Source: JAKJGV01 sp964617565 (GTDB taxonomy: Bacteria; Verrucomicrobiota; Kiritimatiellia; CAIQIC01; JAGNIJ01). Taken from it: DNA of 19,695 nucleotides. The stretch is taken from assembly GCA_964617565.1 (NCBI GenBank), contig CAZTYH010000063.1, forward strand, positions 1 through 19,695, in the 5' to 3' direction. The notes under the pieces are model-generated. The model was not told the DNA's origin and searched no databases. It saw only the letters and a list, made by a program, of their open reading frames with translations. Below are positions 1 to 7,724 of this stretch, in pieces. The number at the start of each line of letters is the position of its first letter. Within the stretch, counting starts at the first letter, position 1. The position numbers and the translations under genes are program-made.

Positions 1-76
1 CTCGGGAGCGGATCGCGAACGATCCCGGCGGAGCGCCGATACGCGGCGGGGCAGTGCGTGCCGGGGATGTAAAAAA

Positions 77-86
77 CATCGAACGT
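77..86 (+). repeat. Short copy of the CRTCGAACRT element downstream of the exporter gene
   Basis: AAACATCGAACGT lies 11 bp beyond the exporter stop codon and matches the core of the two other copies in this window. Alone it would be unremarkable. The rest of 1-96 holds no supported gene. Confidence 0.3.
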
Positions 87-96
87 AGTGCTGGCT

Positions 97-3000
97 TCAG
101 AAGCGGGCGGTGGCGCCGAGAGTCCAGGTGAACCGCTCGTAGATCGGACCTTCGAAGTAGCTTCCATCTGCGCGGACGGATAGGTGCCGGTTGATGCGCA
201 GGTCGGCTGAAGCGCGGGCGCCCCAGACAAAACGCCAATCGGTATCAATCTCTCGGGCGTAACCGGCCTGGCCGCTGACTGAGACGTTCACCGGGCCGTA
301 CACTCCGCGAATGTTGCCATAGAGCTGATGCTGTTCGAGCTTCTCCGGCGCCCAGTATTCGGGCGGATCAAAATCGCTGTCGCCAAACCGGAACAGGTAA
401 CCCGCGCCGATAAACGGCCACTCGCGAATGCGGTAGACCGCGCGGCCGTCGAGCATCGTCGTATCATTGTCGTCGGTGCGCTCAAGCTGCGTGAGATTCG
501 CGTAGAGATCAACCACGTCCAGCAGCCGGGAATACGTCTGAACCGCATAACGATTCTGGAAAATGTCCGCGCGAAGGGCTTCGACGGTTTCCAGTTCCTC
601 GCGCGCCGCGACGAGTTCGACGTGTCCGCTGAGCAGGGTGTTCGGCAGGCGCAGGCTGATCAGCCTGCCGTTGCGATCGGGCAGCTCATCCATCCACAAG
701 CGCCAGAACCGCAGATCGAGCCAGGTGGCTCGATCCACATAGAACAGGCCCTGAACCCCGCCGCGATGGCCTTCCTCGTTGCCGAGGTCGTCACGCTCCC
801 ACCGGTTGTGGTCGCCGAACATCCCCAGGCGAACGCGGTCCGCAACAAACACATTGGCATCGCCGCCCCACTGGAAGTAGGAGCGGTCCTCGTTGTCCTT
901 CCAGCCATGCGCGAATGCGCGGGCTTCCGGTTTCTTCATTTCTTCCGCGCGTTCGAGTGCGACGCGCGTACGCTCTGATGCGGGGTCCAGTTGGGCGGCT
1001 TCTCTCAGCTTGCGAAGCGACGTGGGGAGATCCCCCTGCTGGTAGGCGTTGGCGCCCCAGTTGTACTGAACCTCCGCCGGATCGGCGCCGGCGGCCGCGG
1101 CGCGCTCGAACCATGTATTGGCCGCTTCGTGCTGGCGGTTCCAGTAGAGCATCTTTGCGAGATCGAGTTGAGCGCGCGTAATCGGGTTGCCGCGCAGCAC
1201 GTGGTCCGCAAGGCGGTGTTCATCCCAGTGGGGCGGAACGACGCGCGCCGGAAGGCGGAGGTCGTCGTGTTTCGGCGTGATAAAGCCGGGATCTGAAAAG
1301 TACATTCCGTAATCGAAATGCTTTGCGACGGCATCACGCAGCGCGTTCATGGCCGCCGGATCGAGGTTGAGCGAGAGCTGTCCAAAGTCGCCCCCCGGAT
1401 AGATGAATAATTTGGGGCTTCGATCGCCGAGAGAGGCAGCGCTGGCCGCGATAGTGGCATTAACGCGATTGGCAAACGTCCCGGGGGCTTCCTGCACGCC
1501 TTGAACGAAGACGCGATGGGTCAGCGGATTTCCGAGCACATCGTCCGCCGTGACCGGGCGGGCGGCGTTGTCCTCCGGACCGCTTGAAGCCAGGGCCCAG
1601 CGGCCGGACTCCGTCAGTTGCCTGAGTTGCTCGGGGGTTGGTTTATCCGGCACGTTGCGCGTAAGGATGGCGGTGTTGCCCGCGTAAACCGCGCGCGCGT
1701 TGAATTCGCTCAAAATACCGTCAACGGCTTCGACCGCTTTGCGATCCGCATCCAGCAGCACGATCATGACGCGCCGTTGCGTTCCCCCCGGCTCCAGGTC
1801 GTCCGGCAAGACGAAGATAAAATCCTCCGCTGCGAGGCGTGTGATATGCGCGCGGATCTGCGCGACATTATTGCGGCCGGGATAAGCGCAATCGGTCACA
1901 AGCCGGTAGGCCAGCACCGGAACGGCCTGCACGGGGTCCTGGTCGGCTGCGGGCCGCAGGCGGCGGAAGGCACGATGCCAGCGTTCGTATTCCGCAAGCG
2001 CCAGCGCGTAGCGCCGGCCGATGTCCACGCTTGTGGGAATGACCGCGGACGCCGCTCTCGCATATTCGGCGGCCTCGGCGAATTCACGGCGCAGCGAAGC
2101 GCTATCCTTGAGAAACAACAGGGCCGGGAGCATCGCTGGATTTCGCGCGACCAGCTTTTGGGACCATGCCGTTGCTTCGTTGGTCAGGCCCAGGGCCCAG
2201 AGTTGTCTGCCGTGTAGCAGCGCAATGGATGAGTTTCCCGGGTCCTCTTCAAGAAAGGCCGCCGATGAAGCGAGCGAAGCCTCGGAAATCGCTCCGGCCA
2301 GTTCGGCGTACTCCGCATGCTGGCGGTAGAGGCCGCGGCTGGGCTTGTTTTCTATGCCGGTAGCGGCTCGTTGCATGGCCGCATCAGGCCGGGCGAGGGC
2401 CGCCTCGATTTCCGCAAGCAGTTCGTGAGCCTGCGAATAGTCTGCGATATTGCCTGCGTTTTCGAGTACGGCGATTGCGTTTTCCGGATCGCAGAGCTGG
2501 AACATGGTCTGCGCGGTTTCAACCGCATAGTAAGGAAGGTCGGGCACGCCCAGGTGCAGCATCTGCCAGAGGTCCAGGGCTTTTTCGTGTTCGGCCAGCG
2601 AGGACCACATTTCGGCGAGATACGATCGCAGCATCGGCTCGCCTTCGGCGATACGGCCGGCGAACCATTCGGCTTCGCCGTGCGCGTCGTCGAGGCGACC
2701 GAGCCGGACAAGCATCCTGAAATAATTTTCGCGCAACTGCGGCTGCATCGGGTCGGCGGCGAGGCTGAGCGCATAGAGGCGTGCGGCTTCGCCGTACACT
2801 TCCTCTCGCTCGGCAAGGCGGCCCTCGATGCCGTGCCGGACGGCGGGGCTCTGTGTCTTCTCAAGCACTTCGTTCATCAGCGCGAGGGCAGAGGCATCGC
2901 CTTCGATCGTTTGCGCAAGGGTGGCGGCAAAAATCCACGACACGCGACCGGGATCCCGGCTCAGCACGCGCCTGTACAGTTCAAGCGCTCGCCGCGGATC

Positions 3001-3849
3001 GCGGCGGAACCGCTGTTCCTCGGCCGCTTTCTCCAGGATATCCGTAATGCGCTTGTCGGCCTCGGGCCTTCCTGCGAGAGCCGATTCGACGCGGCTCAAT
3101 GCCTCCTGCAGCCGGGTGTTGTCGCTGCAGACATAGAGTGTTTCCATCGCCATGTTGAGCAGGGTGATGTCCGTTTTTTTCGAGATGTCGTTCAGGAACG
3201 GCGTCAACTGCTCATAGGCGCCTGAGCAGGTTCCATTCACCGCGTTTACGTAAGCCAGGTACAATCCGCTGACTTTGGGTTTCTCTTTTGCGGTCCATGC
3301 TTTTTCCAGCAGGGGGCGTGCGGCGACGGTGCGTCCTTTTTCGACGAGTTTGACGGCGGGATCCAGCACGCTGCTTCCAGGCACCCATCGTTGGAAGATT
3401 TCAAGCGCCTCGTCCGGCTTCCCTTGTTCCGAGTAGGAGGCCAGCACCTGGATCGCCAGGTCTTCTTTCTGCGGGATGTTCAGCGCGACGGCTTTCTCGA
3501 AAGCCTGCACGGCTTCGGGTCGCCGGCCTTCAGCCCATAGTATCCAGCCGTAATCGCGCCACGCTGGCGCGTCGTTCGGGTTCAGCTTGGTGGCGGTCTC
3601 AAAAGCCTGCAGCGCTTCGCTTCGATTTCCCGTGCGGGCGAGCATCGTCGCAAGTTGCCGCCAGGCCTCCCCATAAGCGGGGTCCTGTCGGACCGCATCG
3701 CGCGCGAGGGCGAGGGACTCGTTCACGTTTCCAGCCGCGGCCGCGTCGCGGGAGCGGCGAACCTGCTCAACCACGGAAACGGGGCTTTGCGCGGAAGCGA
3801 TGACCGCCATGGAAAGGCCGATCAGCATGATAAGAGATCGCTGATTCAT
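97..3849 (-). CDS. TPR / degenerate CE4 / outer-membrane beta-barrel exopolysaccharide export protein (PgaA-like)
   Basis: Predicted outer-membrane exporter of the polymer made by the two upstream genes. The 1250 residues begin with a signal peptide (about 1-20, hydrophobic LIMLIGLSMAVIASAQ), followed by a long TPR superhelix (about 25-640) with typical repeats such as 57-95. Residues about 644-880 resemble a polysaccharide-deacetylase (NodB/CE4) fold: VMIVLLDADR at the strand-1 position, a GRWALASSG segment, and IYPGGDFG near 816. More TPRs follow (893-965). The last 270 residues alternate polar and aromatic residues and end in Phe, as outer-membrane barrels do. PgaA has the same TPR-plus-barrel plan but is shorter (about 800 residues) and lacks a CE4 domain. 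The start ATG follows the upstream stop by one base and has a GGAGG 9 nt away. The His pair of the CE4 site is missing, so this domain is probably a binding module. Architecture is confident; the transported polymer is inferred. Confidence 0.8.
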   Translation of the reverse strand: MNQRSLIMLIGLSMAVIASAQSPVSVVEQVRRSRDAAAAGNVNESLALARDAVRQDPAYGEAWRQLATMLARTGNRSEALQAFETATKLNPNDAPAWRDYGWILWAEGRRPEAVQAFEKAVALNIPQKEDLAIQVLASYSEQGKPDEALEIFQRWVPGSSVLDPAVKLVEKGRTVAARPLLEKAWTAKEKPKVSGLYLAYVNAVNGTCSGAYEQLTPFLNDISKKTDITLLNMAMETLYVCSDNTRLQEALSRVESALAGRPEADKRITDILEKAAEEQRFRRDPRRALELYRRVLSRDPGRVSWIFAATLAQTIEGDASALALMNEVLEKTQSPAVRHGIEGRLAEREEVYGEAARLYALSLAADPMQPQLRENYFRMLVRLGRLDDAHGEAEWFAGRIAEGEPMLRSYLAEMWSSLAEHEKALDLWQMLHLGVPDLPYYAVETAQTMFQLCDPENAIAVLENAGNIADYSQAHELLAEIEAALARPDAAMQRAATGIENKPSRGLYRQHAEYAELAGAISEASLASSAAFLEEDPGNSSIALLHGRQLWALGLTNEATAWSQKLVARNPAMLPALLFLKDSASLRREFAEAAEYARAASAVIPTSVDIGRRYALALAEYERWHRAFRRLRPAADQDPVQAVPVLAYRLVTDCAYPGRNNVAQIRAHITRLAAEDFIFVLPDDLEPGGTQRRVMIVLLDADRKAVEAVDGILSEFNARAVYAGNTAILTRNVPDKPTPEQLRQLTESGRWALASSGPEDNAARPVTADDVLGNPLTHRVFVQGVQEAPGTFANRVNATIAASAASLGDRSPKLFIYPGGDFGQLSLNLDPAAMNALRDAVAKHFDYGMYFSDPGFITPKHDDLRLPARVVPPHWDEHRLADHVLRGNPITRAQLDLAKMLYWNRQHEAANTWFERAAAAGADPAEVQYNWGANAYQQGDLPTSLRKLREAAQLDPASERTRVALERAEEMKKPEARAFAHGWKDNEDRSYFQWGGDANVFVADRVRLGMFGDHNRWERDDLGNEEGHRGGVQGLFYVDRATWLDLRFWRLWMDELPDRNGRLISLRLPNTLLSGHVELVAAREELETVEALRADIFQNRYAVQTYSRLLDVVDLYANLTQLERTDDNDTTMLDGRAVYRIREWPFIGAGYLFRFGDSDFDPPEYWAPEKLEQHQLYGNIRGVYGPVNVSVSGQAGYAREIDTDWRFVWGARASADLRINRHLSVRADGSYFEGPIYERFTWTLGATARF

Positions 3850-3850
3850 T

Positions 3851-5809
3851 TCAGTTCTCCTCCTCGGGGAACTCTTCCGCCCGCAAAGCTGTTTTGGCTC
3901 CCAGCGGGATCCGGCGGGTCGTGTTGTGTTGCACGATCAGGCGACGGGCTGGGCATATACGCAACAACTCGTCGAGGCTGTCTTCTCCGTCGGCGCCTTC
4001 CGCATTGAGAAGGAAGCGGTCGTACGGCGCCTCCTTGAGGCCCTCGCGATTGGAAATTTCGCGAACCTCTCCGGCTTCGATCAGGTGCACGATCCGGAAG
4101 CCGCGGGCCCGCAGCGCGCGGGACAGGTGATCGCTGACCCCCCTGACGACAAGCTGATTGATAAGTGGCTTCAACGCGGGGTGCGCCAGTGCTTCGGACA
4201 CCTTCGCGGCGTACGCCTCGCTTTCCGATGGGGGCAGGTCTTCGGAGTTTGCGATGACGGGTATGTATTCCACGCCGGCGGCCGCCGCGAGCAGCGCATC
4301 GCCGCGCTGTGCCGCGTCCACCGAAACGGGGCGGTCCGGCGCAAACCATGCGGGCAGCACCGCGCCGACCATCGGGCGATATTTTTCGTCGAGGCTGGAA
4401 TACGATTCTGTAATAACGTAATATCCCGGACTGGGTTTTGCCTGGAACAATGAAGCCTGTGCGGCGCCGCCATGCGAGCCGAAGCCGACGCGGCCGCGAT
4501 CCGTTTCGGGGGCGAGGGGCAGGGGCCCGGCGACCGGTTGATCGTCCATCCACACCCAGGCACGGTTGCCGCGAATCTGCACGCGAATCTCGTGTTCCGA
4601 ATCGGTGGAGGGGATTGGAACGGATGCAAGGCCAAGCATGCGGTCCAGCAGGCGTTCCTGCACCCGCAGGTTGCTTCCGTCGAGCGTGACCCGGAGATAG
4701 GAGCCGGGGGATGCATAGCGAAGATAGAGGGCGGCGAGCGCGCCAGGCTCGCTCCGCATGCGTACCGTGCATTCGAGGTCGGTCCAGCCTTCGCTGCCGC
4801 GTATCCATGCCGTGGATTCCGCGGGCAGGAGCAGCGTGCCGTCCTTCAATGCCGCGCCTTTCTGAAGGAACCAGCGTGACGCATCGGCAAAGCCGGAAAC
4901 GGCATCGGACCGGGGTTCGAAACGGCGGAGTTCCTCGACAAGCTGTTGTCCGCTCCAGGTTCCCGGAACGCGAAGGCGGGAAAGGCTGAAGGGATTGCTG
5001 TTCGGTCCGTTGAACGGATCGTCGGCGCGTGTGAAAGCGATGCTGAATCGAGCGGATACGGCTTCGAGATTCAGGCGTGCGGCTTCGGGATCGGCTCCAG
5101 GCCCCGTGCCCGCGTCGCCGTAAGGATAAAGGTACGTGATGACGGCCGCGCGCGAGGCTTCCGTCAGGAGGTCCAGCGAAGTGTAATAATCGCCGGTCAC
5201 CCTTTTCGCGAATTCGTCGGCCGTTTCCATGCTTTTGCCCGTCCACATGCGCCGGGTCAGGAATCGGCCCTTGCCTCCGTCCGGCGTCACGGGAATTTCA
5301 TCAACCGCATGATGTCCCATGCTGGCAAAAGACCATTGCGGAAATTTCGCGGCGCTTCGGAGGTCCGTCGCCTTGAGGTACGCGCTGCCCCACTGGGTGA
5401 GATAGCGGGTGGGGATGGCCATGGTGCCGATGAATCCGGTTTGCTGAAGGATGGGGGTGGCGCGTATGAAGCTGTCTTTTCGGCCGCCTTCAAAGAGTAC
5501 GAGGACGGCGCGTTCCGGGAGCGGACTGCGTCCGGCCAGAAACGCGGCGGCGTCTTCGGGGCGTATCGGTTGATAGCCGGCGTCGCGCAACGCGCGGAGG
5601 TGTCCGGCCAGTTGTGCCGGAGCGGGATATTGTTCGGATGCATGCCGTGCGATACCGGCATAGGAGATCGCCATGAAGCCGTCCCATGAGCGCCATGTTT
5701 CCGGTTGATAATCGGGCTCCGGTTTCGGCCTGAATACAGCCCATGCAATGAAGCCCGCGAGTAATGCGACGACCAGCCACTGCGCAAGAACGAAAAGTTT
5801 TTTAATCAT
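3851..5809 (-). CDS. Membrane-anchored PgaB-like protein with degenerate CE4 deacetylase domain and LamG-like domain
   Basis: A 652-residue protein with one N-terminal membrane anchor (about 9-28), so most of it is periplasmic. Residues about 44-300 match the PgaB-type polysaccharide-deacetylase fold: the approach LPERAVLVLFEGGRKDS (97-113) aligns with the family's LPEKAVLLTFDDG, ASMGHHAVDEIP (162-173) lies at the His-motif position, and YLYPYGD (226-232) matches the third motif. The metal-binding Asp-Asp has become Glu-Gly and the HxxxH spacing is absent, so deacetylation looks unlikely. Residues about 315-460 are beta-rich and resemble a concanavalin/LamG-type sugar-binding domain. Residues 465-652 are unrecognised and sit where PgaB has its glycosidase domain. 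The start ATG overlaps the synthase stop in ATGA, with GAGGGG 6 nt upstream, indicating translational coupling; an upstream in-frame ATG at 6172 would run deep into the synthase gene. It may act as a periplasmic polymer-guiding partner (inference). Confidence 0.75.
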   Translation of the reverse strand: MIKKLFVLAQWLVVALLAGFIAWAVFRPKPEPDYQPETWRSWDGFMAISYAGIARHASEQYPAPAQLAGHLRALRDAGYQPIRPEDAAAFLAGRSPLPERAVLVLFEGGRKDSFIRATPILQQTGFIGTMAIPTRYLTQWGSAYLKATDLRSAAKFPQWSFASMGHHAVDEIPVTPDGGKGRFLTRRMWTGKSMETADEFAKRVTGDYYTSLDLLTEASRAAVITYLYPYGDAGTGPGADPEAARLNLEAVSARFSIAFTRADDPFNGPNSNPFSLSRLRVPGTWSGQQLVEELRRFEPRSDAVSGFADASRWFLQKGAALKDGTLLLPAESTAWIRGSEGWTDLECTVRMRSEPGALAALYLRYASPGSYLRVTLDGSNLRVQERLLDRMLGLASVPIPSTDSEHEIRVQIRGNRAWVWMDDQPVAGPLPLAPETDRGRVGFGSHGGAAQASLFQAKPSPGYYVITESYSSLDEKYRPMVGAVLPAWFAPDRPVSVDAAQRGDALLAAAAGVEYIPVIANSEDLPPSESEAYAAKVSEALAHPALKPLINQLVVRGVSDHLSRALRARGFRIVHLIEAGEVREISNREGLKEAPYDRFLLNAEGADGEDSLDELLRICPARRLIVQHNTTRRIPLGAKTALRAEEFPEEEN

Positions 5810-7455
5810 GTGGCGCCCCCCTCTCGCGTGCCCCACTGGGTCTTCATTGAAGTCACGATTGCGATGGGCAATTGCCAGACGAGGGCGAACATGTAGAAGA
5901 AACAGAACGGGATGCCGTAGAACCAGAGCCGGGAACGGCGCGCGAAGAGATAGGTGCTGCTCATCAGCGAACTCATGAGAAATACGCCGAATATATACAT
6001 GAACGGGGTGCTTTGATGGAAAAGCGGCACGTAAATCATGGCCCTGAAAACGATCGCGGGCGCCACGACGGGCAGCAGGAAACCGAAGTAGAACGACAGT
6101 GCCATCAGCGGTGGTTTCTTCCACATGAAGACGCAGGCTCGCAGGCTTTCGCGGAACCATGAACGCTTCCATCGCATCTGTTGGCGGAGGAAGGTGCGGT
6201 AATCGTCGGGCACGATCGTGGTGGTGCGCGCGGTGGATTCATAAACCACCTTGTGCCCGCGGCGCAACAGGGCGTTGGTAAGGCTGCGGTCATCGCCGTA
6301 GGTGGCCGGCTGGCCGAGAAATTTCTGGGTTACCCACTCGTGCAAAACCTCCATGAGCACGGGCTGGCGATAGGCGGCGAGCGGGCCGGACAGGCAGGTG
6401 ACGCAGTCGAAAACGCTCTCGGCCGCTTTCATCACGCGGAACGCGACGTAATAGCGGACGGTCTGCATCTTCGTGAGCAGATTGGTCCACTGGTTTTCCA
6501 CGTCGCAATGGCCGGTGACCGCGGCGACCTCCGGATCGGCGAAGCGGCGGATCATGTTGCGCAGCGCGTCCGGATCGAGAAAGCTGTCGGAGTCTATGAA
6601 GATGATGATGTCGCCTGTCGCCATGCGCACGCCGGCGCCCAGCGCGTTGCGTTTGCCGCGCGACTTCTCGAAGTTCACCAGCAGCATGTCCGGGTATGTT
6701 TCGCGGATCTTCTGGATCTGCGCCAGGGTGCCGTCCGTGCTGCCGTCATTGATGACGATCACCTGCATTTTGTTTGCGGGATAAGCGGACTCCATGAGCT
6801 GCGTGAGCGTTCGCGCGATGTGCTGTTCTTCGTTATACACGGGACAGATCACCGTGATCGGAGGGGTCTCGGTGCTCGGCTTGCCCGGACGATAAAAAGC
6901 GGCGAAGAGGAAGCGGCTCAACAGGTAGGCGCCTACGAGAAGGCTGTAGAGGAACACGGGCACGTCGAACCAGAAGAAGTAGAGATTCTCGTATTTGATC
7001 AGTAGAATGATGCTGACGGCGAGAAAGAGAAACAGGATCGAACTCCATCTCAGGTAGTTCCATGTCTTGCGGGCCAGCCGCTTGCTGAGCGGTTCTTCGA
7101 AAGCGACACCGATCGTTGTGGAGGACTCGTCCCTGCGCCGCACTTCGGCCTGCATGGTAACGCCGTTGTGTAAAAATTCTTCCGGCATTGCGCCGTCCGG
7201 GAGGTTAAATTCGACGCGGAACCGGTTTTCGGTGGCGGGGATATCCCTGGCCTCGAGAAGCAACCCGCCATCTGAAACATCGTGCGCGACGGCCTGATAG
7301 ACGCGTTGCTGATCACCGCTGCCAATATAGATTTGAACGGGGAACTGGCTGAAATATCGAGTGGCTTTGCGCCGGTCACTGTAATCCGGGCGCGACTTGG
7401 AGCGTAGTCGCCGGTCCGGTTGCGCAGTGGGAAAACTGGACTTCATCTCCTGCAT
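5806..7455 (-). CDS. PilZ-domain processive glycosyltransferase family 2 (hyaluronan synthase/NodC-like exopolysaccharide synthase)
   Basis: Inner-membrane synthase expected to polymerise a sugar nucleotide and extrude the chain. In the 549-residue form, residues about 25-125 form a PilZ domain with both c-di-GMP signatures, R29xxxR33 and D59xS61xxG64. Two membrane helices follow (about 138-154, 165-188), then the GT2 core: ICPVYNEE (203-210), NDGSTDGT with D237, D288-S-D290, CLSGPLAAYR, GDDR (387-390) and QQMRW (425-429), and then three or more helices. The SGPLAAYR, GDDRxLTN and RWxRSWFRES spacing is closer to hyaluronan synthase and NodC than to PgaC. The start at 7455 is preferred because GGGAGG lies 5 nt upstream; an in-frame ATG at 7512 would add 19 residues without such a site. 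It is the first gene of the operon. The product could be a GlcNAc or a mixed GlcNAc/uronate polymer; the sequence does not settle which. Confidence 0.85.
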   Translation of the reverse strand: MQEMKSSFPTAQPDRRLRSKSRPDYSDRRKATRYFSQFPVQIYIGSGDQQRVYQAVAHDVSDGGLLLEARDIPATENRFRVEFNLPDGAMPEEFLHNGVTMQAEVRRRDESSTTIGVAFEEPLSKRLARKTWNYLRWSSILFLFLAVSIILLIKYENLYFFWFDVPVFLYSLLVGAYLLSRFLFAAFYRPGKPSTETPPITVICPVYNEEQHIARTLTQLMESAYPANKMQVIVINDGSTDGTLAQIQKIRETYPDMLLVNFEKSRGKRNALGAGVRMATGDIIIFIDSDSFLDPDALRNMIRRFADPEVAAVTGHCDVENQWTNLLTKMQTVRYYVAFRVMKAAESVFDCVTCLSGPLAAYRQPVLMEVLHEWVTQKFLGQPATYGDDRSLTNALLRRGHKVVYESTARTTTIVPDDYRTFLRQQMRWKRSWFRESLRACVFMWKKPPLMALSFYFGFLLPVVAPAIVFRAMIYVPLFHQSTPFMYIFGVFLMSSLMSSTYLFARRSRLWFYGIPFCFFYMFALVWQLPIAIVTSMKTQWGTREGGAT

Positions 7456-7724
7456 TACAACCTCCCTGCCAACCGTAGACTTATTACAACCACGCACAAA
7501 ATTACTGCGCAAAAGGCGGATTTCAATGGGGGGCAGGCAAAAAACGAGGGTAACCCCCTAAAACTATCGGGATTCGCGCAAAAAAAGAAAGCGGGCAGAC
7601 TACGAGTTGTGATATTGCCCCTTTGGTTTTGTCGGTAATATGCAAACTCCTGCATGCCGCGTTTTTCTCGCAAGAGAGAATTCAAGCTTGCTGGACGGCG
7701 AACGCATCCATAATCTGAAGGTCT
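7456..7724. promoter_or_regulatory. Divergent intergenic region between synthase operon and kinase gene
   Basis: These 269 bp hold no convincing gene and must contain the promoters of both divergent units. They are A/T-richer than the flanks and include a GGGGGG run (7528-7533), the palindrome GGGTAACCC (7548-7556) and a run of As (7581-7586). For the kinase, TAATAT at 7636-7641 is a plausible -10, but the best -35 (TTGCCC, 7615-7620) is only 15 nt away. For the synthase, no strong sigma70 or sigma54 pair was found. I looked for a c-di-GMP (GEMM-type) riboswitch because of the PilZ target gene and did not find its conserved core. Confidence 0.4.
7461..7466 (-). promoter_or_regulatory. Shine-Dalgarno site of the PilZ-GT2 synthase
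   Basis: GGGAGG on the minus strand, 5 nt before the ATG at 7455. It favours this start over the in-frame ATG at 7512. Confidence 0.6.

Noticed and set aside
26..38. CGGCG-GAG-CGCCG hairpin as terminator of the exopolysaccharide operon
   Set aside because: The stem is only 5 bp and no T run follows in the direction of transcription.
1..83. A minus-strand frame starting with ATG near 83 and open to the window edge
   Set aside because: It has no ribosome site and no recognisable sequence, and only about 27 codons are visible.
2317..3225. A 302-codon plus-strand frame, with others at 328-978 and 1618-2217, opposite the exporter gene
   Set aside because: The minus-strand TPR and barrel pattern is unambiguous, and the antisense products show no family features or ribosome sites.
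5810..6172. N-terminal extension of the PgaB-like gene to an ATG at 6172
   Set aside because: It would overlap over 360 bp of the synthase, while the ATG at 5809 has a coupled ATGA overlap, a GAGGGG site and an immediate membrane anchor.
7456..7724. A c-di-GMP riboswitch or sigma54 promoter ahead of the PilZ synthase
   Set aside because: The GEMM conserved core is absent. The only GG...GC pair (near GGCATGCAGGAGTTTGC on the minus strand) has the wrong spacing for -24/-12.
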